This document shows positions 1 through 8,214 of a stretch of 64,000 nt of DNA, piece by piece (position 1 is the stretch's first letter; every line of letters starts with the position of its first letter). The translations under genes were made by a program, and so were the position numbers. The notes beneath the pieces are model-generated. The model was given only the letters and a program-made list of their open reading frames with translations, was not told the origin of the DNA and did not search any database. The stretch lies in assembly GCA_945947575.1 (NCBI GenBank), contig CAMEYM010000005.1, positions 1-64,000 on the forward strand. Direction: 5' to 3'. The stretch comes from Rhizobium sp. Q54. GTDB taxonomy: Bacteria; Pseudomonadota; Alphaproteobacteria; UBA2966; CAIVPW01.

Positions 1-743
1 TCCCGCCGCCTGCCGCGGCCGTGACACCTGCCGTTCCCGCCACGCCGCCGCAGACCGCCGCCGTGACGCCCGCGCCCGCGCCGCGCGCGGTAACGCCGGC
101 TCCGGCCCCGGTTCCCGCGCCCCAGGCCGCGGCGCCCGCAACTTTGCCGCCGACGCCGGGCCGCAACGAAGTACCGGCGCTGACGCCCGCTCCCGCTCCC
201 GCTCCGGCGGTGAGGCCGCCCGTTGCCGCGGTACCGCCGCCGGTCGCGGCGACTCCCGCACCGGTGCCGCCGGCAGTCGTGCGGCCGCCAGCCACCACGC
301 AGGCGCCCGCTGTCACGCCGCCAATCGCTACGCCCGCGCCCGCGGCGCCCCCCGCTGTCGCCCAGACGCCGCGCGCCGCAACGGCGGCGCCCGCGCCGGC
401 GCCGCAACAGCTTGCCGCGCTGCCGCCGGCGGGCGGCCAGCTCAGCCGCATCGAATTCCCGGCAACCGACGCCAACCTGACCACCGCGGGTCAGGACAGC
501 CTGCGCCGTATCGCGACCCTGATCGGCAACACTGAGCGGCGCGTCCTCATCAACGCCTACGCCGCCGGCACCCAGGATACGATCAGCGCGTCACGCCGCC
601 TGTCGCTCTCCCGCGCCCTCAACGCCCGCGCCTATCTGATCGAGCAGGGCGTGCGCTCGACGCGCATCGACGTGCGCGCCGTCGGCCTGCCCGAGGACAC
701 TGGCCCGGCCGATCGCGTCGACGTCGTCTTGCTGCCGCAATGA
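1..743 (+). CDS. Pro/Ala-rich protein with C-terminal OmpA-like domain, 5' truncated by the window
   Basis: The reading frame is open back to the first base, so the gene begins before the window; the GTG at 21 is only the first in-window candidate. About 140 residues of Pro/Ala/Val-rich low-complexity sequence come first, the kind of linker that spans periplasm or cell wall. A roughly 100-residue domain follows with OmpA/MotB-like character: a strand with IEFPATDANLT, a helix with QDSLRRIATLI, and a C-terminal RSTRIDVRAVGLPEDTGPAD segment. This fold usually binds peptidoglycan. The two downstream genes (MotA/TolQ-like and OmpA/MotB-like) read the same way and suggest one envelope operon. The exact role is unknown. 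Confidence 0.7.
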   Translation, partial: PPPAAAVTPAVPATPPQTAAVTPAPAPRAVTPAPAPVPAPQAAAPATLPPTPGRNEVPALTPAPAPAPAVRPPVAAVPPPVAATPAPVPPAVVRPPATTQAPAVTPPIATPAPAAPPAVAQTPRAATAAPAPAPQQLAALPPAGGQLSRIEFPATDANLTTAGQDSLRRIATLIGNTERRVLINAYAAGTQDTISASRRLSLSRALNARAYLIEQGVRSTRIDVRAVGLPEDTGPADRVDVVLLPQ

Positions 744-867
744 CAAGGTACCCAGTCGGTCCCCGCTTGAGCCGCAACCGAAGCAGGGTTTCGTGACGAC
801 AGCGACATCCTTCCGCCGTACCGGCGGCGTGCGCGAACGCTCCACTCCACCCGCCGCGCCACCCTCC

Positions 868-2031
868 ATGACCAATCCGCGGCGCTATCTCGTGCGCCAG
901 GTACTGTTCGTCTTCGCGGTGCTCGCCGCCGCGCTCGCGCTCTACGCGACGGGCCCGCTCGAGGAAGCCTTCCTCGCCAACCCGCTGCTCAACAGCTTCA
1001 TCCTGTTCGTGCTGCTGCTCGGCGTCTTCTATTCGCTGCGCCTGGTGCAGCGCCTGCAGAACGAGGTGCGCTGGATCGAGGCATACCGCCGCCAGGAGTT
1101 GGCGCCGCGGCACGCACCCGTGCTGCTCGCGCCGATGGCCACTTTGCTCGGCGACGAGAACCGCCGCATCTCGCTTTCGACCATGTCGATGACCTCGATC
1201 CTCGACTCGATCTCCTCGCGTTTGGACGAGTCGCGCGAGATCTCGCGCTACATGACCGGCCTGATGATCTTCTTGGGCCTGCTCGGCACCTTCTGGGGCC
1301 TGATCGAGACCATCAGCGCGGTCGGCCGCACGGTCACGAACTTGTCGATGACCGGCGACGCCATGACGCTGTTCGCCGACCTCATCGGAGGCCTCACCGC
1401 GCCCCTGCGCGGCATGGGCACGTCGTTCTCGGCGTCCCTGTTCGGCCTGTCCGGCGCCCTCGTGCTTGGCTTCCTCGATCTGCAGACCGGCCAGGCCCAG
1501 AACCGCTTCTACAACGAGTTGGAAGAGTGGCTGTCCAGCTTCACGCGCCTCTCCAGCGGCGCCCTCGGCGGCGGCGACCAGTCGGTGCCGGCCTACGTCA
1601 GCGCGCTCCTGGAGCAGACCGCCGAAAGCCTCGACACCTTGCAGCGCACCATCGCGCGCGGCGAGGACAGCCGCGCCTCCTCCAACAACGCGCTGCTGGC
1701 GCTGTCCGACCGTCTCGCGACCTTGAGCGACTCGATGCGCGCCGAGCAGGACCTCATGGTCAAGCTCGCCGAGGCGCAGCTCGAGGTGCGCCCCGTCCTG
1801 CGCCGCCTCGCCGATGCCCTCGACCAGAACCGCCAGGTCCAGCTCGATGAGTCGAGCCGCGGCCACCTGCGCAATCTCGACGTCTACGTCATGCGCCTCT
1901 TGGAAGAGTCGGCCGCCGGCCGCCAGCAGATCGTCGAAGAGTTCCGCAGCGAGATAAAGCTGCTCGCCCGCACCCTCGGCGCGCTCAACCAGCAGCAACC
2001 GCCGCGCCGCATCGGCGACCGGGGCGAGTAA
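868..2031 (+). CDS. MotA/TolQ/ExbB-like proton-channel membrane protein
   Basis: A 387-residue inner-membrane protein. Hydrophobic segments lie near residues 11-28, 42-60, 128-150 and 183-205. The third and fourth are the pair typical of MotA/TolQ channels (FLGLLGTFWGLIETI, then SASLFGLSGALVLGFLD). The C-terminal half is polar and helical, consistent with a cytoplasmic domain. I chose the ATG at 868, right before NPRRYLVRQVLF; an in-frame GTG at 793 with a weak AGGG upstream would add 25 low-complexity residues. The next gene, 27 bp downstream, encodes a MotB/OmpA-like partner, so the two probably form a stator-like complex that uses the proton gradient. No flagellar genes are nearby, so a non-flagellar envelope function is more likely. 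Confidence 0.8.
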   Translation: MTNPRRYLVRQVLFVFAVLAAALALYATGPLEEAFLANPLLNSFILFVLLLGVFYSLRLVQRLQNEVRWIEAYRRQELAPRHAPVLLAPMATLLGDENRRISLSTMSMTSILDSISSRLDESREISRYMTGLMIFLGLLGTFWGLIETISAVGRTVTNLSMTGDAMTLFADLIGGLTAPLRGMGTSFSASLFGLSGALVLGFLDLQTGQAQNRFYNELEEWLSSFTRLSSGALGGGDQSVPAYVSALLEQTAESLDTLQRTIARGEDSRASSNNALLALSDRLATLSDSMRAEQDLMVKLAEAQLEVRPVLRRLADALDQNRQVQLDESSRGHLRNLDVYVMRLLEESAAGRQQIVEEFRSEIKLLARTLGALNQQQPPRRIGDRGE

Positions 2032-2058
2032 GTGGCGCGCGGCGCCGGCGGCATCTAG

Positions 2059-3516
2059 ATGGCGCGCGGAGCGCGGGCGACCCGGGGAGTACGCGGACCG
2101 ACCGAAGGTATCTGGCCGGGCTTCGTTGACGCCCTTTCGACGCTGCTGCTCGGCGTCATCTTCCTCCTCGTCGTGCTTATGCTCGCGCACTTCTTCCTGG
2201 CGCAGGCACTCACCGGCCGCGAGGAGGCGCTGACCCGCCTCAACAGCCAGATCGCCCAGCTCACCGACATGCTCGCGCTCGAGCGCAAGGCCGCCGACGA
2301 GACGCGCCAGACGGTGCAGCAACTGGGCGCGACGCTACAGGCGGTGAACCGCGAGCGCGACGAACTGAACCTCCGCCTCCGCGATGCGACGACGCGCGCC
2401 ACTACGGCGGAAGCTGCTCTCACCGATGCCAACCGCACGGTGCAGACGGACCGCGAGACCATCGCCGCGCGCCTCGCCGAGATCGAGCGCCTCAACCGCG
2501 ACATCGTCGCTCTCCGTCAGACTCGCGACCGCCTCGAAGGGGAAGTCGCGGCGTTGACCATCGCGCTCGACAATGCCGGCGCCGATGCCGACCGCGCCAA
2601 CGCGCGCCTGACCGACGCCGAGGCCGAGGCCCGCCGCCGCGCCGCCGCCTTGGAGGCCGCGCTGCGCGACCTCACGACGCTGCGCGACCGCGGCGCCGAG
2701 CTGGAAGCGCGCGTCGCCACCAACGAGGAGCGCACGCTGCTTGCCCAGCGCGAGCTGCAGCAGCGCGAGATCCGCCTCGCCGAGCTGGAAGCGCTCTACA
2801 ACCGCACCAACACCGACCTGCAGACGACGACCGCGGCTCTCACGCTGACCCAGCAGCAGAAGGCCGACGCCGACCGCCTCACCACCGCGGCGCAGCAGCA
2901 GGTGGCGCTCTTGAACCAGCAGCTCGGCGCCCTGCGCGAGCAGCTGCTGGCTCTGCAGGAGGTGCTCAACGCCGCCGAAGCGAAAGACAAAGAGGCCCAG
3001 GTCGTCATCGAGAACCTCGGCGCCCGCCTCAACCTCGCCCTTGCCCAGCGCGTCGAGGAACTCGCCGGCTACCGCTCCGAATTCTTCGGCCGCTTGCGCC
3101 AGCTTCTAGGCGACCGTCCCGACGTGCGCGTCGTCGGCGACCGCTTCGTCTTCCAGTCCGAAGTCCTGTTCGACGCCGGCGCCGACCAGCTCGGCGACGC
3201 CGGCAAGGCCGAGCTCGCCAAGTTCGCCCAGACGCTCCTCTCGATCTCGCGCGAAATCCCCACCGAGCTGCCGTGGGTGCTGCGCGTCGATGGCCACACC
3301 GACGTCCGCCCGATCGCCACCGCGCGCTTCCCCTCCAACTGGGAGCTGTCCACGGCCCGAGCTGTCTCGGTGGTGAAGTACCTGGTGGAGCAGGGCGTGC
3401 CGGTGTCGCGCCTGGCGGCCACCGGCTTCGGCGAGTATCAGCCGCTGGACCCGGGCAACGACGAGATCGCCTACCGCCGCAACCGCCGCATCGAACTGAA
3501 GCTCACCGAACGCTAG
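2059..3516 (+). CDS. Membrane-anchored coiled-coil protein with OmpA/MotB peptidoglycan-binding domain
   Basis: 485 residues. A single membrane helix near residues 22-45 (LSTLLLGVIFLLVVLMLAHF) is preceded by WPGFVDA, as in MotB-type proteins. A long Ala/Arg/Glu-rich coiled coil runs from about 50 to 335. The C-terminal 130 residues are an OmpA-like domain with DGHTDVRP near residue 410 and the terminal YRRNRRIELKL, both family hallmarks. MotB proteins are normally about 300 residues; the extra length is the coiled coil, which could reach across the periplasm. It directly follows the MotA/TolQ-like gene and is probably co-transcribed with it. Its job is probably to anchor that channel to peptidoglycan. 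Confidence 0.82.
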   Translation: MARGARATRGVRGPTEGIWPGFVDALSTLLLGVIFLLVVLMLAHFFLAQALTGREEALTRLNSQIAQLTDMLALERKAADETRQTVQQLGATLQAVNRERDELNLRLRDATTRATTAEAALTDANRTVQTDRETIAARLAEIERLNRDIVALRQTRDRLEGEVAALTIALDNAGADADRANARLTDAEAEARRRAAALEAALRDLTTLRDRGAELEARVATNEERTLLAQRELQQREIRLAELEALYNRTNTDLQTTTAALTLTQQQKADADRLTTAAQQQVALLNQQLGALREQLLALQEVLNAAEAKDKEAQVVIENLGARLNLALAQRVEELAGYRSEFFGRLRQLLGDRPDVRVVGDRFVFQSEVLFDAGADQLGDAGKAELAKFAQTLLSISREIPTELPWVLRVDGHTDVRPIATARFPSNWELSTARAVSVVKYLVEQGVPVSRLAATGFGEYQPLDPGNDEIAYRRNRRIELKLTER

Positions 3517-3528
3517 TCAGCGGAACCG

Positions 3529-3575
3529 GTGCGCCCCCACCCCCGTGCCGGGGAGGGCAGGGTGGGGGGTCGCAC
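3529..3575. repeat. C/G-rich imperfect inverted repeat between genes
   Basis: Left arm GTGCGCCCCCACCC is answered by GGGTGGGGGGTCGCAC, with CCGTGCCGGGGAGGGCA between. It lies just after the OmpA/MotB-like gene and before the LpxR-like gene. C-rich palindromes of this CCCCACCC/GGGTGGGG type are scattered between genes in many alphaproteobacteria. It could also act as a hairpin in the 3' end of the upstream transcript; no T-run follows. Confidence 0.5.
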
Positions 3576-3645
3576 GGTGCTCGCTGTGGGCCGTGCGGCT
3601 CGGCTGTCATCAACCTCACAGTCGCGACGCCGCGTTCCGGGTATC

Positions 3646-4686
3646 ATGCTGCCCATGCGGGGGAACGTTCGTCTCGCGGCCGCTGCCGCCATGCTCATCG
3701 CTTGCGCGTCACCCGCGCTCGCCCAGAACGCGCCGCCGCAGCAGCCGCAAACGCTGGCGCTGACGTTCCAGATCGACAACGACTACTTCACCAACGCCGA
3801 CTACCACTACACCAACGGTCTGCGCTTCTCGTACATGCCGGCCAACCCGTGGCCGGTCGTCGATCGGCTCGCCGACGTCCTGCTGCTGCCGCCGACCTTG
3901 CTGGTGGGCGTTGCGCCCGATGCCGAGCGCCGCATCAGCTACATCCTCGGCCAGAGCATGTTCACGCCGAACAACATCCGCGAGGACCAGCTCATCATCG
4001 AGGAGCGGCCGTACGCGGCCTGGCTGTACGCCGGCGTTGCTTTGCACCGCGTGGGGCGCCGCACCCTCGATTCCATCGAGCTCGATGTCGGCATCGTCGG
4101 CCCCTCCGCGCTGGGCCGCGCGGTCCAGACCGAATGGCACGAGGTGGTCGGCGTCGGCAAGCCGCGTGGCTGGGACAACCAGCTCGCGGACGAGCCGGCC
4201 GTTCTGCTGACCTTCGAGCGCAAGATGCGCCACGGCTCCGAGGCAGCGCTGCGCAACCCGGCGCTCAGCATGGATTGGCTGACGAGCTACGGTGTCGCTG
4301 TCGGCAACGTCTACATGCTGGCCGACGCCGGGGCGCTCATTCGCGTCGGTCAACGCATGCCGCCGGATTTCGGTCCGCCGCGCATCAAGCCGACCCTGTC
4401 CGGTGCCGACTACGCGCCCTACCTCGCCGCAGGCGAATTCGCCTGGTACGGCTTCGCCGGCGCCAACGTGCGCGTGGTGGGGCGCGACATCTTCCTCGAC
4501 GGCAACACCCGCAATCCGAGCCACCACGTCGACTCGAAGCCGTTCGTCGCAGAGTTGCAAGCCGGGTTGGCGGCGTTCTACGGGCCGGTGCGCCTCACGT
4601 ACATGTTCGTCTACCGCAGCCGCGAGTACTCGCAGCAGGCCGGCGCCGACCGCTTCGGAGGCCTGAGCGCGACGCTGCGATTCTAG
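3646..4686 (+). CDS. LpxR-like lipid A deacylase family outer-membrane protein (DUF2219)
   Basis: 346 residues. The N-terminus is a signal peptide ending near ALAQ. The mature start carries the family hallmark FQIDNDYFTNADYHYTNGLR, matching the N-D-x-F-x-x-T-D-x-x-Y-T-N-G pattern of LpxR/DUF2219 proteins. The last residue is Phe after alternating residues (SATLRF), as expected of an outer-membrane beta-barrel. LpxR removes the 3'-acyloxyacyl chain of lipid A; whether this member has the same reaction cannot be read from sequence. The start is the ATG at 3646; the longer frame from 3529 overlaps the GC repeat and has no signal-like start. Confidence 0.8.
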   Translation: MLPMRGNVRLAAAAAMLIACASPALAQNAPPQQPQTLALTFQIDNDYFTNADYHYTNGLRFSYMPANPWPVVDRLADVLLLPPTLLVGVAPDAERRISYILGQSMFTPNNIREDQLIIEERPYAAWLYAGVALHRVGRRTLDSIELDVGIVGPSALGRAVQTEWHEVVGVGKPRGWDNQLADEPAVLLTFERKMRHGSEAALRNPALSMDWLTSYGVAVGNVYMLADAGALIRVGQRMPPDFGPPRIKPTLSGADYAPYLAAGEFAWYGFAGANVRVVGRDIFLDGNTRNPSHHVDSKPFVAELQAGLAAFYGPVRLTYMFVYRSREYSQQAGADRFGGLSATLRF

Positions 4687-4705
4687 CCGCCGCGCGACCT
4701 CCTGG

Positions 4706-4746
4706 TTACATAATGTATTGACAAGCACGATACATTATGTATAATG
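4706..4746 (+). promoter_or_regulatory. Consensus sigma70 promoter overlapped by two identical-type operators
   Basis: TTGACA at 4718-4723 and TATAAT at 4740-4745 are both perfect consensus with a 16-bp spacer. Two 11-bp palindromes of the form TACAT-W-ATGTA lie at 4707-4717 and 4731-4741. They are centred 24 bp apart, one abutting the -35 and one covering the spacer and -10. Such an arrangement fits repression by a dimeric TetR- or MarR-like protein. It is a sharp AT-rich patch in GC-rich sequence. A good ribosome site (GGAGG) and ATG follow at 4769. Confidence 0.7.
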
Positions 4747-4768
4747 GGCCGACCGCCTGGAGGAGCCC

Positions 4769-4954
4769 ATGACCAAGCCCATCGTAGCGCTGAGACGCGG
4801 CCGCCCAGCCCAGGAGGCGGCGCCGCCCCCCATATTCACCGTAGATCGCCCACACCCACCGTACTTGGGCGAAAAATCTCAGCGCACAGCCCGTGCCGGC
4901 GGCATCGCGTCGTGGAAGGCCGCGTCGAATTGCAGCGCGGCGAGGCGCGCGTAG
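4769..4954 (+). pseudogene. Short ORF behind the strong promoter, possibly a truncated regulator gene
   Basis: 61 codons starting at an ATG with GGAGG about 7 bases upstream. The first residues (MTKPIVALRRGRPAQEAAPP) resemble the basic RGRP-type leader seen before the helix-turn-helix of many TetR-family repressors. No helix-turn-helix follows. The sequence instead becomes Pro-rich and then runs antisense into the 3' end of the ABC transporter gene (from 4879). I infer the promoter, operators and first codons of an autoregulated repressor whose body was lost. A genuine small protein cannot be excluded. Confidence 0.35.
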
Positions 4955-6696
4955 AGGCCGCCTTGGGCGACCAGCTCGGCATGCGTGCCCTGGGCGGCGA
5001 TCTGGCCACGGTCGAGCACGACGATGTGGTCGGCGCGCAGCACGGTGGCGAGGCGATGGGCGATGACCAACGTCGTGCGCCCCTGCATGAGAGGACCGAG
5101 TGCTGCCTGCACCGCGCTCTCGGACTCGGCGTCCAGCGCCGACGTCGCCTCGTCGAGCAGCAGGATCGGCGCGTCGCGCAGGATGGCGCGGGCGATGGCG
5201 ATGCGCTGGCGCTGTCCGCACGACAGGCGCAGGCCGCGCTCGCCGACCTGGGTGTCGTAGCCGGCAGGCAATGCTTCGATGAACTTCGCCGCCTGGGCGG
5301 CTTCGGCGGCGGCGCGCACCTCGGCGTCGGTTGCATCCGGTCGCCCGTAGCGAATGTTGTCCGCCGCGGTCGTGCCGAACACCATGGCGTCCTGGGGCAC
5401 CAGGGCGATGCGCTTGCGCACCTCGCGCGGGTCGGCCTCGTTGATCGCGACGCCATCGACGGCGATGCGGCCGCTCTGCGGGTCGTAGAAGCGCAGCAGC
5501 AGCTGGAACACGGTGCTCTTGCCCGCGCCGGACGGCCCGACCAGCGCGACGCGCTGGCCCGGCTTGATGCGCAGTGAGAAGTTCTTGAGCGCGCTTTCCT
5601 CCGGCCGCGTCGGATACGAGAAGCTCACGCGCTCGAAGACGATCTCGCCGCGCGCCGGGTGGGGGAGCGCGACCGGCAGGGCCGGGGCCGCGATCTTCGG
5701 TTCGGTGGCGAGCAACTCCAGCAGCCGCTCGGTGGCGCCGGCGGCGCGCTGCAGATCGCCGACAACTTCCGAAAGCGCCCCCACCGCGCCGGCGGTGATG
5801 ACCGAGTAGAAGATGAAGGCCGTCAACTCGCCGGCGCTCATGCCGCCGTGCATCACGTCGCGGGCGCCGATCCACAGCACTGCAACGACGGCGCCGAACA
5901 TCAGCAACATGACGCTGAAGGTCAGCATGCTGCGGTTGCGCACCAGCAGCCGCGCCGTCGCGAACGACTCCTCCACGGCGCTGCCGTACGCGGCGCGGTC
6001 GAGATCCTCGTGGTTGAACGCCTGCACCGTTTGCACGGCGTTGATGCTTTCGCCCGCGTGAGCGGCCGTGTCGGCGACGCGGTCCTGGGTCTTGCGCGAC
6101 AGGCCGCGTACGCGGCGCCCGAACACCAGCAATGGCGCGACGATGAACAGGATGCCGAGGAACACGAGGGCAGCGAGCTTGGGGCTCGTCACCGCCAGCA
6201 GCACCGCGCCGCCCAGGAACAGGACCAGGTTGCGCAACGCCATCGAGGCGCTCGAGCCGACCACCGATTGCAGGAGCGTGGGATCGGTGGTGAGGCGGGA
6301 GAGCACCTCGCCCGTGCGCGTCACCTCGAAGAACTCCGGCGACAATCCAATGACGTGGCCGTACACGCGCTGGCGGATGTCGGCGACCATGCGCTCGCCG
6401 AGCCACGACACCAGGTAGTGGCGCGCGAACGTCGCGCTGGCGAGCAGCGCCACGATGCCGAACATCAGCAGGAAGTACCGGTCGATGGCCTCGGGCGTGC
6501 CGCTCAGCAGGCCGCGATCGACCAGCACGCGCAGGCCCTGTCCGATCAGAAGGGTCGACGTTGCTGCCACCAGCAGGGCGACCGCCGCGCCGGCGACCAG
6601 CCAGCGGTAGGGCCGCACGAACTGCCACGCCGCCGCCAGGTGGCGGAGGTTCTTGGAGCTCGGCCGTTGCGGCAGACCGCCGTCCCAGCGCGCCAC
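4879..6696 (-). CDS. ABC exporter half-transporter (MsbA/LmrA type)
   Basis: 605 residues with an N-terminal six-helix membrane domain (about 35-320) fused to an ATPase domain. In the ATPase I see Walker [10 protein letters not shown], the signature [14 protein letters not shown], Walker [13 protein letters not shown] and a switch histidine in LVIAHRL. The signature has Cys where the canonical LSGGQ has Gly, a mild variant. Such proteins act as dimers and export lipids or hydrophobic compounds. The start is a GTG that overlaps the TAG stop of cyaY by one base, so the two are probably co-transcribed. The substrate is unknown. Confidence 0.88.
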   Translation of the reverse strand: MARWDGGLPQRPSSKNLRHLAAAWQFVRPYRWLVAGAAVALLVAATSTLLIGQGLRVLVDRGLLSGTPEAIDRYFLLMFGIVALLASATFARHYLVSWLGERMVADIRQRVYGHVIGLSPEFFEVTRTGEVLSRLTTDPTLLQSVVGSSASMALRNLVLFLGGAVLLAVTSPKLAALVFLGILFIVAPLLVFGRRVRGLSRKTQDRVADTAAHAGESINAVQTVQAFNHEDLDRAAYGSAVEESFATARLLVRNRSMLTFSVMLLMFGAVVAVLWIGARDVMHGGMSAGELTAFIFYSVITAGAVGALSEVVGDLQRAAGATERLLELLATEPKIAAPALPVALPHPARGEIVFERVSFSYPTRPEESALKNFSLRIKPGQRVALVGPSGAGKSTVFQLLLRFYDPQSGRIAVDGVAINEADPREVRKRIALVPQDAMVFGTTAADNIRYGRPDATDAEVRAAAEAAQAAKFIEALPAGYDTQVGERGLRLSCGQRQRIAIARAILRDAPILLLDEATSALDAESESAVQAALGPLMQGRTTLVIAHRLATVLRADHIVVLDRGQIAAQGTHAELVAQGGLYARLAALQFDAAFHDAMPPARAVR

Positions 6697-7004
6697 TATC
6701 GCAAGTCCACGGCGATGTCGGCGGCGGCGAGTTCGGCCGTCAGCTTGGCAAAGAAGTGGCTGCCGTCGCGGGTCGAAACCCAGTCGCTGCCACGGGATTC
6801 GAAGTGGTGGGCGCCGGAGAGGGGCGACGAGTACCAGAGCTGTTGCAAGGGCGCGTGCTTGTTGATCAGGAAGGTGCGTCCGTCGTCGGTAGTGAGCGTC
6901 AGGACCCCGCCGGCGAGATCGACATCGCCGCCGCCGTCCTCCATCGCCTCGGCCAACTTGGCCAGGGTCTTGGCGGCCAAGGCCTCGAACTCCTGTTCGT
7001 TCAT
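6696..7004 (-). CDS. cyaY: Iron donor protein CyaY (bacterial frataxin)
   Basis: 102 residues, normal length for CyaY. It has an acidic N-terminal helix ([21 protein letters not shown]) followed by the frataxin beta-sheet core with [32 protein letters not shown] and the WVSTRDG turn. Frataxins bind iron through the acidic ridge and modulate the cysteine desulfurase during Fe-S cluster assembly in the cytoplasm. The ATG at 7004 is the natural start; the longer open frame upstream overlaps rpmE antisense. Its stop touches the start of the ABC exporter gene. Confidence 0.92.
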   Translation of the reverse strand: MNEQEFEALAAKTLAKLAEAMEDGGGDVDLAGGVLTLTTDDGRTFLINKHAPLQQLWYSSPLSGAHHFESRGSDWVSTRDGSHFFAKLTAELAAADIAVDLR

Positions 7005-7115
7005 GGGCCTTCTTCTTTGCGCCCCTCCGGGGCGACGCCTTGCATTGGCGCGGGAAGCGGGGTTATACAGGCGCCGCCGCCAAACGGCACCAACCCCATC
7101 GAGCGAGCGCAAGTC

Positions 7116-7346
7116 ATGAAGACCGGCATTCACCCGGAGTACCACACCATCAATGTCGTCATGACCGACGGCACCACGTTCCAGACGCGCTCGACGTGGG
7201 GCAAAGAGGGCGACTCCATCACCCTCGACATCGACCCGGCTTCGCACCCGGCCTGGACCGGCCGCGGCGGCCACCTCGTCGATACCGCCGGCCAGGTCGC
7301 CAAGTTCAACAAGCGCTTCCAGGGCTTCACCGGCAAGAACAAGTAG
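7116..7346 (+). CDS. rpmE: 50S ribosomal protein L31
   Basis: 76 residues beginning [20 protein letters not shown], with [10 protein letters not shown] and the HPAWTGRGG block typical of bacterial L31. It has no cysteines, so it is the zinc-free (C-minus) form. L31 sits at the inter-subunit bridge of the ribosome. The ATG at 7116 matches the usual L31 start and fixes the gene within a longer open frame. A clear rho-independent terminator follows at 7377. It is divergent from cyaY. Confidence 0.95.
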   Translation: MKTGIHPEYHTINVVMTDGTTFQTRSTWGKEGDSITLDIDPASHPAWTGRGGHLVDTAGQVAKFNKRFQGFTGKNK

Positions 7347-7376
7347 GCACGCCCGGCGGGTCGCGCCACGATTGGG

Positions 7377-7413
7377 AGGCCGCCCAAGTGATTGGGCGGC
7401 CTTATTATTTTTC
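7377..7413 (+). terminator. Rho-independent terminator after rpmE
   Basis: AGGCCGCCCAA pairs with TTGGGCGGCCT around a GTGA loop, followed by TATTATTTTT. It lies 30 bases past the rpmE stop and isolates rpmE from the heat-shock promoter that begins at 7427. Confidence 0.9.
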
Positions 7414-7426
7414 TGGCAGTCGGAGT

Positions 7427-7454
7427 CTTGAACTGCCAGAGGCGGTCCCCACAT
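7427..7454 (+). promoter_or_regulatory. Sigma32 (RpoH)-type heat-shock promoter for hsp20
   Basis: CTTGAA at 7427-7432 and CCCCACAT at 7447-7454 are separated by 14 bases, close to the sigma32 consensus CTTGAAA-N(11-16)-CCCCATnT. Transcription would start near 7461, giving a leader of about 100 bases. rpoH itself is present at 26882-27775. Confidence 0.75.
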
Positions 7455-7471
7455 GAGCGTACGTGCAGTGC

Positions 7472-7563
7472 GTCGGGTCCTCGGACCGACCGCTGCCGGC
7501 AGCTTGGCCCCTTCGGGCAAGCGGCCACGCCCACTGCAAATTGCTCATTGGAGGATTTGGATC
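7472..7563 (+). promoter_or_regulatory. ROSE-like RNA thermometer in the hsp20 5' leader
   Basis: The leader can fold into successive hairpins: 7472-7490 (GTCGGGTCC/GGACCGAC), 7492-7503 (GCTG/CAGC) or the overlapping 7502-7522 (GCTTG-CCC/GGG-CAAGC), and finally 7538-7558. In the last, AAATTGCTC pairs with GAGGATTT and hides the ribosome site. It holds the diagnostic ROSE pairing: TTGCT opposite AGGA with one unpaired G (7543). ROSE elements melt on heating and release translation of small heat-shock genes, mostly in alphaproteobacteria. Position, gene type and motif all agree. Confidence 0.8.
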
Positions 7564-8016
7564 ATGCGTCTCTACACCGTGAATTCTGGCGTTCCGGCTC
7601 CCTGGGGCTTCGACGCTTTCGAGACCTTCGATCGCCTGTTTGCGCCACTCGGCCGCGCCGACAACGGCCCCGCCTATGACGTAGCGCAAAAGGACGAAGA
7701 TCACTTCCGCGTCGACATCGCGGTTCCCGGCTACGCCGAGAACGAACTCGCGATCACCCAGGAAGCCCAGGACCTGATCGTCACCGGCGAGACGGCTGCT
7801 GCCGCCACCGAGGGCGTCAGCTACATGCGCCGCGCCATCGGCACCGGCGAGTTCGAGAGCCGCTTCGCTCTGGGCGATAACGTCCGCGTCGCGGGCGCCA
7901 AGCTTACCAACGGCGTCCTCTCGATCGATCTGGTCCGCGAGGTGCCCGAGGCCCTGAAGCCGCGCCACATCTCGATCAACGGCACCACGCCGGCGCTCGA
8001 CGCCAAGGCCGCCTAA
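7564..8016 (+). CDS. Small heat-shock protein, Hsp20/IbpA family
   Basis: 150 residues. The N-terminal region (FDAFETFDRLFAPLGR) matches the IbpA-type leader, and the alpha-crystallin domain spans about 38-130 (YDVAQKDEDHFRVDIAVPGY, then FALGDNVRVAGAKLTNGVLS). Hsp20 proteins are ATP-independent holdases that keep unfolding proteins soluble in the cytoplasm. The ATG at 7564 sits behind GGAGG at 7550-7554, which is the strand sequestered in the ROSE hairpin. A sigma32-type promoter lies upstream and a terminator at 8047, so the gene is monocistronic. Confidence 0.93.
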   Translation: MRLYTVNSGVPAPWGFDAFETFDRLFAPLGRADNGPAYDVAQKDEDHFRVDIAVPGYAENELAITQEAQDLIVTGETAAAATEGVSYMRRAIGTGEFESRFALGDNVRVAGAKLTNGVLSIDLVREVPEALKPRHISINGTTPALDAKAA

Positions 8017-8046
8017 CGGCATCGACCCCTCCCTCGGGAAAACAAA

Positions 8047-8083
8047 CGGGCCGCCTTCATTAAGAAGGCGGCCCGAGTTTTTT
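8047..8083 (+). terminator. Rho-independent terminator after hsp20
   Basis: CGGGCCGCCTT pairs with AAGGCGGCCCG around CATTAAG, followed by AGTTTTTT. It ends the hsp20 transcript. Confidence 0.9.
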
Positions 8084-8214
8084 GTAGAGGGAGGCTCGTC
8101 CCGCTAACTAAGCTCGCGTACTACGCTCGCTACCAAAGGATCGGCCAAATACTCGGCCGTCGTTCGATGGCCAGTACCCTAGGCGCCAAAGGTTAAAGGG
8201 ACCTTAAGAGGCCC

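Noticed and set aside
619-2322. A 567-codon minus-strand frame over the MotA/TolQ-like gene
   Set aside because: The plus strand has membrane helices and conserved motifs; this frame is Arg/Glu/Ala-rich filler.
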